Shown: positions 8,217 to 16,371 of the stretch, piece after piece
Position numbering within the stretch: position 1 is the first letter of the stretch
Layout of the letters: each line of letters opens with the position of its first letter
NCBI GenBank assembly: GCA_965220955.1
Contig: CBDCRK010000036.1
Location: 248,001-312,000 of the forward strand
DNA length: 64,000 nt
Direction: 5' to 3'
Source: CBDCRK01 sp965220955
Lineage (GTDB): Bacteria > Desulfobacterota > Binatia > Bin18 > CBDCRK01
Position numbers and translations under genes: made by a program
The notes under the pieces: generated by a model
Seen by the model: only the letters and a program-made list of their open reading frames with translations
The model's database searches: none
What the model was told of the DNA's origin: nothing

Positions 8217-9092
8217 CTATCCCTGGCCTGATAGCCCTGCCTCCCGGGCAAACCGTGCCATTAACTCAGTAAGCTGGGAGAACTCCCCAGTCCAGGCACG
8301 GAACGATAGATAAAGATGGTGCACCCCAAGTTCGGCATAGCGAGGAACATCTTTGATAACCTGCTCAAGACTCGGGCACCCAATCGGCAACATGCAAATG
8401 TGTAGCTCTTCGGGTTTGCGGCCGGCCTTGAGCGTCAGGTCCCGCAGGGTATTGAGTGGAGCCTTGAGATCTTCCGGTCCTTGGCCAATAGCAATCCAGC
8501 CATCGGCTAGGCGGGCAGTCCGTCTCAGCGCCCCTTTGGTCATGCCTCCAACCAGGATAGGCGGTCTGGGCTTTTGTAAGGGTTGGGGAACAAATTTGAT
8601 ATTGTCCACCGCAAAGTGACGCCCAGCAAACTGGGGAGTATCCTGAGTCCATAGGGTCTTAAATAGCTCGATGGTCTCATCGGTCCGACTGCCGCGCTCG
8701 GTAAACGGTACCCCAAAGGCGGCGAATTCCTGCTCCAGCCAGCCAGCTCCCACTCCTACTACTACTCGTCCACCGGATAGAACATCAATGGTTGCCAGTG
8801 CTTTAGCAGTATAGATGGGATGCCGGTAAGGAAGCACTAGAACTGCAGTGCCAAGCTTAACCTTAGAGGTTTTAAGCGCAAGTGCGCCCAGCACTGTAAG
8901 CGGCTCAAGGAACGGGTCTGTAGGGTTAAATGGGTAGCCGCCCTCGACCTTGGCAGGAAAGATAAGATGATCAGCCACCCAGACCGTACTATAGCCCAGA
9001 GCCTCGGCCGCCTCGGTTACCGCCGTGATTCTTTTTGCGGGTTCCTCTTGGGCAAAAGCGCTGAAGTGGGGCAGAACAACACCGTAGTCCAT
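8217..9092 (-). CDS. LLM-class F420-dependent oxidoreductase
   Basis: 291 residues with a luciferase-like TIM barrel: the MDYGVVLPHFSAFA start, AADHL-type VWVADHLIFP segment, KLGTAVLVLPYRHP, DVLSGGRVVVGVGAGW, and PPILVGGMTKGALRRTARLADGW. This pattern matches F420-dependent members of the family rather than FMN-dependent luciferases, though the cofactor is not proven. It lies 17 bp after the LigB-like gene in the same direction, so it is probably co-transcribed and takes part in the same degradation pathway. Confidence 0.85.
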   Translation of the reverse strand: MDYGVVLPHFSAFAQEEPAKRITAVTEAAEALGYSTVWVADHLIFPAKVEGGYPFNPTDPFLEPLTVLGALALKTSKVKLGTAVLVLPYRHPIYTAKALATIDVLSGGRVVVGVGAGWLEQEFAAFGVPFTERGSRTDETIELFKTLWTQDTPQFAGRHFAVDNIKFVPQPLQKPRPPILVGGMTKGALRRTARLADGWIAIGQGPEDLKAPLNTLRDLTLKAGRKPEELHICMLPIGCPSLEQVIKDVPRYAELGVHHLYLSFRAWTGEFSQLTELMARFAREAGLSGQG

Positions 9093-9109
9093 AAGTGCCT
9101 CCTCTTTTT

Positions 9110-9946
9110 TCAGTTCATTGCCCAGGCCATCACCCCCGTGCCGCAGCCAGGGATTGGCTCATATGCCAGCACCCGAGGTTTAAGTTTGACCGGCACAGCC
9201 CCAGCTACTGCCAGCCAATCGCGGACTTCCTGCCCTCCATTGCCGGCTACCTCCTCCAGCTCTTCGGCCTTTTTGTATCTCTCTATAACCTCTGCGCTCT
9301 TCCCCTCTGCCAAACAGTCTAAAAACCACCGATCAAACTCGGCATTGACCTTCCCCGTCTCGGGTGGCCCTACCCAGTGTGACAAACCTCCTGTTCCTAT
9401 CACTACCACCCGCTTCTTCTCAGGCCAGCGCTTTATGGCCTTGCCAATAAATGTCCCTACCTGCAAGCAACGCTTTAGGCTTGGCATGGGTGGAGCAAAG
9501 GCATTGACCACAATGGGCACAATGGGAATATCCCAGTTGGGGGTGATATAGGACAGTGGTACGACCTCCGCATGATCCAACGGTAAATCCGCCGATGAGG
9601 CAAAGTCCACTCCCTTTTCTAACCCTTCACTAACAATAAACCGGCCCAGCTCACCAGCCACTTTAAGCCTAACCCTGGGTAGTCTCAGCCATTCATTGAC
9701 CGGCCCCTCGGCTTGCTCTCCTACCCCAACAAGAAAGGGGGGCAGGTTATCATAAAAGCAGCGGTCAAAGTGGTCAGTAGAGAAAATCACAATGGCATCG
9801 GGCCGAGCCCGCTGTAAAATTTCCCTGGCTTTCTCTAACCCAGCAACTACCCTACTTCGCTGCCCTTCCTCGATGGCCTCAAACATAGAAGGTATAGACA
9901 AAAAGGGTGCGTGTGACGTGGCAATGCCGGCAACAACTTCTGCCAT
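9110..9946 (-). CDS. Extradiol dioxygenase catalytic subunit, LigB type
   Basis: 278 residues of the class III extradiol ring-cleavage dioxygenase family (protocatechuate 4,5-dioxygenase beta chain). His in the N-terminal ATSHAPF, the STDHFD motif, the central LPLDHAEVVPLSY motif and GTGGLSHWVG provide the expected iron-ligand and catalytic His/Glu set. It would open a catecholic ring using Fe(II). The small LigA-like subunit is encoded 1.3 kb upstream in the same direction, separated by an amidohydrolase gene. RBS AAGGAGGGTTTTATC precedes the ATG. Confidence 0.88.
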   Translation of the reverse strand: MAEVVAGIATSHAPFLSIPSMFEAIEEGQRSRVVAGLEKAREILQRARPDAIVIFSTDHFDRCFYDNLPPFLVGVGEQAEGPVNEWLRLPRVRLKVAGELGRFIVSEGLEKGVDFASSADLPLDHAEVVPLSYITPNWDIPIVPIVVNAFAPPMPSLKRCLQVGTFIGKAIKRWPEKKRVVVIGTGGLSHWVGPPETGKVNAEFDRWFLDCLAEGKSAEVIERYKKAEELEEVAGNGGQEVRDWLAVAGAVPVKLKPRVLAYEPIPGCGTGVMAWAMN

Positions 9947-9965
9947 GATAAAACCCTCCTTTTCC

Positions 9966-11059
9966 TTATAAATGCATTAACCGGGCGGCGTTGCCTCCCA
10001 GAACCTTGGCCTGATCTTCAGCCGAATAAGGGGCCAGAGCTTCTTTCATCTCTTTGACACTTTCCGGCCAAGGGGTGTCAGGATGAGGATAATCCGTGCT
10101 AAAGAGAATCTTTTCGGCCCCCCATCTCTTTACCACCTCGGAAATCATGGAGTCCTCGGACTCTACTGCCCAGTGGAAGTGCTCCAGGTAGTCCAGCGGA
10201 TGTTTTTTTGGACCCCGCAGATGGACCCGAGGTCCAAAAAGTAGCTCACCAAACTCCCGACCCGCCTCCAAGCGGTCAAAGAGGTAGAGAGCGTAACCCA
10301 CGTTGCCCTCTTCAAAGATGAAGTTCAGGTTGGGATACCGATCCAGAAGCCCGCTGTAAATAATGTGGGCAATAGCAATCATATGCTCAAAGGGGTGCCC
10401 TAGCATCCACCAGATCGATAATCCACTGAAAAGGGGCCACGCTCCCACCAGCCGGTCCGCTCGCCAGCAGCCGGGTGAGTCTGAAAGGGAGACAACCCAT
10501 CAGAGTGAACAATGATGGGCACTTGTAAATCATTCATGCGGGAGAAAAAAGGCCAGAACTCGGGCAGGTCGAGATTCTTTCCCCGCACATTGGTACCGAT
10601 TACCACAACCGGCATCTTAAGCTCTTTCACTGCCCGCTCGGCTTCGTTGGCCGCGGCTTCGGGGTCCTGTAAAGGCAGGGGGGCCGCACCTAGATAGCGC
10701 GAAGGAGCCTGGCAGGCAGCAATCATCTCCGCCAGACCGTCGTTGTATTTACGTGCGGTCTGCACCGCCACCTTAGAGTCAGCTCCATAAAAAACATGGG
10801 AGGTATGAAAAATAAGGACCTGCTGGGCAATGCCCTCCTGATCCAGGTCTGGCAAACGGCGGTCCAGATCCCACCACGTTTGCATGTCAATAGGCGGCTT
10901 GCCCGGACGGGGCATCTTCCCCTGAGGCGGGGTAAAATCTATGCGGGTACGATTAAACTCCATCAGATGCCCTCCATCCGGGAGCATCTGTACCTGAAAC
11001 GGTGTTCCCTCCCGTCCCTTGGTCACAGTGATGTGGCTATCAACATCGATGACCTGCAT
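9966..11059 (-). pseudogene. Amidohydrolase (ACMSD-like, metal-dependent) with a frameshift
   Basis: The N-terminal part starts at ATG 11059 (MQVIDVDSHITV, RBS AAAGGAGGGAGCC) and carries the DVDSH metal-binding motif and the PIIVHSDG His. The C-terminal part is in another frame (HPFEHMIAIAHII, NLNFIFEEGNVGY, ILFSTDYPHPD with the metal Asp, GNAARLMHL end). The reading frame changes between about 10410 and 10445, and the first frame stops at the TAG near 10400. Joined, the product would be a normal 360-residue amidohydrolase or decarboxylase of the aminocarboxymuconate-semialdehyde decarboxylase type. It is either a recent pseudogene or a base error. It sits between the two dioxygenase subunit genes. 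Confidence 0.8.
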
Positions 11060-11244
11060 GGCTCCCTCCTTTTTGTCATGCCAGCACAAGAACCTGGCTT
11101 CCCGGATGTCAGTCTGTGACAATATGGAACAATCTCTGTGTATCCTCGGCCTTCATAGAACGATGTAATCAGCACACTCCCGCTCAGTTTCACGGTGCTA
11201 CTCCTCTTGGTCTCTAAGGCCAGGCATAAGGCTTTGCATCCCCA

Positions 11245-11499
11245 TCAGCTCTTCTCGTTCATGGCTGTGACATAGCTCCGCATATCCTTGCCCGTAGCCA
11301 TAGAGTAAACCAGCAGAAGGAGCGGGTTCGCTCCCATATCGTAGAGTTTTCGCACCTGCCAATTCCTGATCAGCTCCTGTTCTTCCGAAGTCAGACTATA
11401 GTTTTGCAGTACTACCTCTGGCTCGCTCCGATAGCGCTGGGCCAGATCGTTGCTAAGGTTGATATCCCGCAGTAACTTGTTGACTTGATAGAGACTCAT
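11245..11499 (-). CDS. Small subunit of extradiol dioxygenase, LigA type
   Basis: 84 residues, all-helical, matching the protocatechuate 4,5-dioxygenase alpha chain: a Leu-rich N-terminus, TSEEQELIRN, and a C-terminal helix with GANPLLLLVYSMATG. In LigAB this chain caps the active site of the catalytic LigB chain. RBS AAAGGAGGTTCACAAT precedes the ATG. It lies upstream of the amidohydrolase and the LigB-like gene, consistent with one leftward operon. Confidence 0.82.
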   Translation of the reverse strand: MSLYQVNKLLRDINLSNDLAQRYRSEPEVVLQNYSLTSEEQELIRNWQVRKLYDMGANPLLLLVYSMATGKDMRSYVTAMNEKS

Positions 11500-11551
11500 A
11501 TTGTGAACCTCCTTTGCCTTTTCTAGCCCATGTGGACAACAAATAACATAA

Positions 11552-11571
11552 GGGCGATTCGTGAATCGCCC
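11552..11571. repeat. Short palindromic intergenic element
   Basis: GGGCGATTC and GAATCGCCC are separated by two bases, a perfect inverted repeat between the oxidoreductase and the LigA-like gene. It resembles dispersed REP-type palindromes common in bacterial genomes. There is no U-run, so it is not a classical terminator. Confidence 0.6.
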
Positions 11572-11612
11572 CTGCAGATATCATACTAATGAGCGATTTC
11601 TGCTGCACTGTC

Positions 11613-12704
11613 TTAGCTTGCCGGCTCTAGATCCTTTAGCTGTGGCATAACCTCATTGGCAAAGAGTCCTAATGATTTGTGCCATTGATCTTTCTCTTTG
11701 CCAAAATCATACGACAAGAGCAGTACGGTGCCAAAACCACCAACGTCGTTGTAGAGTTTCCTGATTTTCTTGGCAACAGTGTCTGGACTGCCCACCATCC
11801 AAAGGTGATCGAGCACATAGTCCAGCGTGACCGCCTCATCAGGCATGCTCTCGTCCTGCTTTAAAAGATTAAGAATCTTGAAATTATTAAAGAGTGGGGA
11901 GAAGTATTCGGTAAAAGCCCGGCCCATGATTCCTTCTTTAGCTTCCCGTCGCGCCTGCTCGTCAGTCTCCGCTACATAGATGTCACGGAAGATACGCCAT
12001 TCCTTACGCGAAGGTTTTTTCCCTACCTTACGTGCTCCTTCTTCCACCGTCTCCCAGTGATTCACCACAGTGTGAAGCGCCATATCTACACTCATGGGAA
12101 TCAAACCCATCTCGCCAGCAATAAGGAGGGTTTCTGAACCTTTGTTTAGCCCGGCTACGGCAATGGGTGGATAGGGTTTCTGGTAAGGCCGCATATGAAA
12201 GGCCAGTGAGCCTGCCTCAACCGGATTGGGTATAGTGGCTCGCCAAAAGCGACCCTGGTAGTCAAACGGTCCATCACTGGTCCACACTTTGAGAATAATA
12301 TCCAGCGCCTCACGCGTACGCGCTCGATGCTCTCCCTCGACCGGGTTAACATGGAAGGTTTCAAAATCTGTGGGTAACCCTCCCGAGCCAATACCAAAGT
12401 AGAAGCGACCTCGGGCCAAGTGATCTAGGCAGGCTACCCGGTGGGCAAGCATCACAGGATCATGAAAAGGCAAAAGATGCACTCCGGTACCCAGAACAAT
12501 GTTTTTGGTCATGGCCAGCGCCTTGGCAATCATCAGGTCAGGCGCGGGTAAATTCTCCCAGATGGCGGTGAAATGTTCGCCTACCCAGGCCTCGTTGAAC
12601 CCCAGCTCGTCTGCCAGCACCAAACTGTCAAGGTCATAGTCATAGGCATCCGCCGCTACCCTTTCGGGTGGATGCAGTGGCATGAGAAACATCCCGTATT
12701 TCAT
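11613..12704 (-). CDS. LLM-class flavin-dependent monooxygenase
   Basis: 363 residues of the bacterial luciferase family: MKYGMFLMPLHPP start, LGFNEAWVGEHF, LGTGVHLLPFHDP, LARGRFYFGIGSGG, and PPIAVAGLNKGS. The length and the LFANEVMPQ C-terminal segment suit FMNH2-dependent monooxygenases of the alkanal/limonene type. It is the first gene of the leftward cluster (12.7 to 7.2 kb) and begins 114 bp from the divergent cytochrome gene. RBS AAAGGAGGAATAATG is strong. Confidence 0.88.
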   Translation of the reverse strand: MKYGMFLMPLHPPERVAADAYDYDLDSLVLADELGFNEAWVGEHFTAIWENLPAPDLMIAKALAMTKNIVLGTGVHLLPFHDPVMLAHRVACLDHLARGRFYFGIGSGGLPTDFETFHVNPVEGEHRARTREALDIILKVWTSDGPFDYQGRFWRATIPNPVEAGSLAFHMRPYQKPYPPIAVAGLNKGSETLLIAGEMGLIPMSVDMALHTVVNHWETVEEGARKVGKKPSRKEWRIFRDIYVAETDEQARREAKEGIMGRAFTEYFSPLFNNFKILNLLKQDESMPDEAVTLDYVLDHLWMVGSPDTVAKKIRKLYNDVGGFGTVLLLSYDFGKEKDQWHKSLGLFANEVMPQLKDLEPAS

Positions 12705-12818
12705 TATTCCTCCTTTAATTTATAATTTACCTTGTTCCTGACCATGGCTATTTTTCTTCTGCCACCGTAGCGTAGTTCGTATGGCTGAGAAAATCAACTG
12801 TGAAAAGAAGGATACCTG

Positions 12819-15665
12819 ATGAATAGACCGAGGAAACAACTAGTCGCCAAACTCCTCTTTACCGGCTGTCTCGCGCTTCTGGTCAACAGCGCCTATCTGG
12901 CAGTTTTTGCCTCACCAACAATCTTTTATTTTGCCAATGTCCTGTTTCATGTTGGCTTTGGCATAGTCCTGGTCATTCCTTTCTTCATCTACGGCCCGCG
13001 CCTTGTTCGTACTGCGGCTGCTAGTACAGGACGGTGGGGAGCCATGGTCGCACAAGCAGGCTTTTGGATTATGGCAGGCAGCATGATGGCAGCCATGGCC
13101 CTGATTATCCTGGGTAATGTCCGTCCCAACCGCTGGCTCTTGCATGTTCATATTGCTACTGCAGTGATGGCCGTTATCCTTTTGGCTGGTTATTTTAGAG
13201 CCTGGGCCAGCCAGTCCCAAACCACCCTGATGGTAAAGCGGGCGTGGCAATTAACAGCTGCTACAATCGTTGTGTCGCTTATTCTCCCAGCTCTAGTCAT
13301 TGGGCTGAGAACCATTTCCCCAGATTCCTATAGCGTTGAAAACCCAATTGTTCCTCCTCTGAGCATGGATGAGGAGGGCATGTTTGGTAAGGACGGGCCA
13401 TTTTTTCCTTCTTCGGCAGAAACCACAACCGGTGGCAAGATTCCCGCCAAATTTTTAATGACATCGGAGTCCTGCGGCCAGTCAGGCTGCCATCCCGATA
13501 TTTACCAGCAGTGGAATTCCTCGGCTCACCACTTCTCCTCCTTCAATAATCAGTGGTACCGCAAATCCATCGAATACATGCAGGACGTTATTGGGGTCAA
13601 ATCCTCAAAATGGTGTGGGGGTTGTCATGACCCAGCGCTGCTGTTCAGTGGTATGATGGATACTCCGATCCGAGAGGTTGTCGATACTCCAGAGGCCCAG
13701 GCCGGGCTTACCTGTACCGCCTGCCACTCCATTGTCTCCGTCAAGGACACCATGGGAAACGGTGGCTATGTCATTGAATACCCTCCCCTGCACGACTTGG
13801 CTGTAAGCAAGAACAGACTCGTCCGGGCCGTCCATGATTTCCTGCTACGGCTTGACCCCGAGCCGCACAAGAAAACGTTCCTGAAACCTTTTCACCGTCA
13901 GAACCATGCCGAATTCTGCTCGACCTGTCACAAGGTCCATCTGGACAAACCGGTGAACAACTACCGCTGGATTCGGGGATTCAACGAATATGATAATTGG
14001 CAGGCCAGTGGTGTTTCGGGTCAGGGGGCCCGTTCTTTTTATTATCCGGAGAATCCCCAAGACTGTGTTAACTGTCATATGCCCCTGATACCGTCAGAGG
14101 ATGCGGGAAACCTTGACGGCATGGTGCACTCTCATCGCTTCCCTGCGGCTAACACAGCCCTACCCTTGGTGAACAAGGATGAGGAGCAGCTACAGACCAC
14201 TATCAGCTTCTTGCAGAGCAATCAGGTCACCCTTGACATTTTTGCCCTGGGTGAGAGTGGAGATCTACAAGCGGGGGCTGGTAGCTCCTCGGGTAGTAAC
14301 TTAGACATTGCCAGCACCTTTGCCGTTGGTGAGGAACAGGGAATGGGGGTTGGTGGGGCAATGATCTCCCACTGGGTAACGCCGGTCGCTGCTCCTATTA
14401 ATCGGGCAGAGGCTACCGTCCGGCGTGGAGATACGGTCCGCATTGATGTTGTGGTCCGGACCCGTGGGGTTGGCCACTTTTTCCCCGGAGGTACTGTCGA
14501 TGCTTTTGACGCCTGGCTGGAATTAAAAGCGGTAGACGAAACCGGCCGGACCATTTTTTGGAGTGGAGCGGTCGAAAACCAAGGGAAAGGTCCAGTAGAG
14601 AGCGGTGCCCACTTCTACCGCTCTTTACAACTGGATGGTCATGGCAACCCCATCAATAAGCGTAACGCCTGGGCAACCCGGGCGGTGCTTTACGTTAACC
14701 TCATTCCTCCAGGAGCAGCCGATACAGTGCATTTTCGCCTGCAGGTTCCCGAGGATTGCGGTGATACCATTTACTTGACGGCCAAACTCAACTACCGCAA
14801 GTTTGCCTGGTGGCATACTCAGTGGGCTTTTGCCGGTGAGCGCGACCCTGCGGACAAGAACTTTGCCTTGAGCGCCCACCATGATGACGGCCGCTGGCTC
14901 TTTACCGGTGATACCTCCGATGTATCCGGACAGATTAAGGGTATCCCTGACCTGCCCATTGTCACTATGGCAACAGCTGAGGCCTCTCTCAGAGTTATTG
15001 GGGCTCAGGCTCCTCTGCCGGAGAGGATAGTCCAACTTGACCCAAAAGATCGTGAGCGATGGAACGACTACGGAATTGGTCTTCTACGGCAGGGGCTGGT
15101 GAGGGGGGCAGAAGAGGCTTTTTTACAGGTTACGGAGATTGATCCTACCTATCCTGATGGTTGGGTCAATATAGCGCGTGCGCGCCTGAGGGAAAAGAAT
15201 CTTCAGGGGGCCAAGGAGGTGTTGGAGAAAGCTTTGGCAGTAGATCCAGAGCTGCCCAAGACCCATTACTTTTATGCTTTAACCCTTAAAGCCCAAGGCC
15301 AATACAAGCAGGCTCTAGAACATCTACATAAGGCTGCAGCCGTTTATCCGCAAGACCGGGTGGTGCGTAATGAGATTGGACGGGTACTTTTTCTTCAGGG
15401 TCGCTATGCCGAGGCGATTGATGAGTTAAAAGAGGTGCTCAAAATCGACCCAGAGGATCTGATGGCCCATTACAATCTGATGCTCAGTTACCGGGGCGCG
15501 GGCCATTTAGATGAGGCGCAAAGGGAGTACCAGTTCTATCTGCGCTTCAAGGCGGACGATTCGGCCCGGGCTGTTATTGGTAATTATTGGGAGCCAAACC
15601 CCGGGGATAACAACGAGCGGCAGCCAGTCCACGAGCACCTCTCAGTGTCTCTACCGTTCTCCTGA
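12819..15665 (+). CDS. Membrane pentaheme cytochrome c with C-terminal TPRs (cluster A)
   Basis: 948 residues. About five hydrophobic segments (12-31, 36-58, 78-99, 105-125, 145-165) anchor it in the inner membrane. A periplasmic cytochrome region follows with five heme-binding sites: C219-x4-C224-H, C266GGCH, C299TACH, C367STCH and C416VNCH. A beta-rich region (about 470-720) and four or more TPRs (about 740-910) end the protein. The first site is CX4CH instead of CXXCH. It is a full-length paralogue of the protein at 39699-42542. The family recurs beside CRTAC1 and SCO proteins, suggesting an extracytoplasmic redox complex; the electron donor and acceptor are unknown. Confidence 0.85.
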   Translation: MNRPRKQLVAKLLFTGCLALLVNSAYLAVFASPTIFYFANVLFHVGFGIVLVIPFFIYGPRLVRTAAASTGRWGAMVAQAGFWIMAGSMMAAMALIILGNVRPNRWLLHVHIATAVMAVILLAGYFRAWASQSQTTLMVKRAWQLTAATIVVSLILPALVIGLRTISPDSYSVENPIVPPLSMDEEGMFGKDGPFFPSSAETTTGGKIPAKFLMTSESCGQSGCHPDIYQQWNSSAHHFSSFNNQWYRKSIEYMQDVIGVKSSKWCGGCHDPALLFSGMMDTPIREVVDTPEAQAGLTCTACHSIVSVKDTMGNGGYVIEYPPLHDLAVSKNRLVRAVHDFLLRLDPEPHKKTFLKPFHRQNHAEFCSTCHKVHLDKPVNNYRWIRGFNEYDNWQASGVSGQGARSFYYPENPQDCVNCHMPLIPSEDAGNLDGMVHSHRFPAANTALPLVNKDEEQLQTTISFLQSNQVTLDIFALGESGDLQAGAGSSSGSNLDIASTFAVGEEQGMGVGGAMISHWVTPVAAPINRAEATVRRGDTVRIDVVVRTRGVGHFFPGGTVDAFDAWLELKAVDETGRTIFWSGAVENQGKGPVESGAHFYRSLQLDGHGNPINKRNAWATRAVLYVNLIPPGAADTVHFRLQVPEDCGDTIYLTAKLNYRKFAWWHTQWAFAGERDPADKNFALSAHHDDGRWLFTGDTSDVSGQIKGIPDLPIVTMATAEASLRVIGAQAPLPERIVQLDPKDRERWNDYGIGLLRQGLVRGAEEAFLQVTEIDPTYPDGWVNIARARLREKNLQGAKEVLEKALAVDPELPKTHYFYALTLKAQGQYKQALEHLHKAAAVYPQDRVVRNEIGRVLFLQGRYAEAIDELKEVLKIDPEDLMAHYNLMLSYRGAGHLDEAQREYQFYLRFKADDSARAVIGNYWEPNPGDNNERQPVHEHLSVSLPFS

Positions 15666-15685
15666 CCCCGAACCTCATGACCCTC

Positions 15686-16366
15686 TTACAACTTTTTCTC
15701 CTTTGTCAGGGTCTCGATATCGTTCATGATCAGTTGTGGGCTAGCGTAGCCCACGCCATAGACGCTCCTGATGTTGTTATCCTGGTCCATAAGGAAAATC
15801 TTAAATACATGATGAAAACGCCCGTTCCAGATACCGTTCTCATCAGAGATCTTGGCTGCCGGTTGATTTAAATCCTCAAGTAAGGGCTTTAGCTCCGTGT
15901 CATTTGCGCTAGTGAGGAAATACCACTCCGAGCGCGGACCCAGCGAAGTACGTAGGGCCGCCATATGCTCAGGAGTGTCTCGCTCCGGGTCAAAGCTGAC
16001 CAAGAACAGGGTTACCCGCTTAGCCAACTGTGGACGCTCGGCTAGCAGGTGGTCTAAGCGCTGCAGCACTGCCGTTGCCATTGGGCACGCTGTCATGTCC
16101 GAGCAAGAGGTGTAAATAAGAGAAGCAACAGCGATTTTCCCCTTTTTGAGGTCGAGCAGGTTGACCTGCTTGCCACTGGAGTCCAGCAGTGAATGATCAT
16201 TCATGCTGTCAATAATGGGGAGCCCATGAGTAACGGGAGACAAGGACTCAGATGCCAGACTGAGCGGTCCCGCTAGCGCTCCCACAAACAGGCATAAGAA
16301 GGTGAACCAGAAAAAGCGGAAAGTCCATGGTAAAACCTCTGGGATAGGCCTCTGCCAGCTGCTCAT
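15686..16366 (-). CDS. SCO1/SenC-like thioredoxin-fold protein
   Basis: 226 residues with an N-terminal membrane anchor (about 15-38). The SCO thioredoxin fold is recognisable from KIAVASLIYTSC, FLVSFDPERDTPE, the EWYFLT strand and FHHVFKIFLMDQ, with a His in the copper-ligand position. The Cys pair is CSDMTACP, that is CX5CP instead of the usual CXXXCP. Family members deliver copper to, or reduce, cuproenzymes such as cytochrome oxidase. It converges with the cytochrome gene (20 bp gap) and precedes two CRTAC1 genes on the other side, so it may mature a metal centre in this system. Confidence 0.8.
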   Translation of the reverse strand: MSSWQRPIPEVLPWTFRFFWFTFLCLFVGALAGPLSLASESLSPVTHGLPIIDSMNDHSLLDSSGKQVNLLDLKKGKIAVASLIYTSCSDMTACPMATAVLQRLDHLLAERPQLAKRVTLFLVSFDPERDTPEHMAALRTSLGPRSEWYFLTSANDTELKPLLEDLNQPAAKISDENGIWNGRFHHVFKIFLMDQDNNIRSVYGVGYASPQLIMNDIETLTKEKKL

Positions 16367-16371
16367 AGTGT

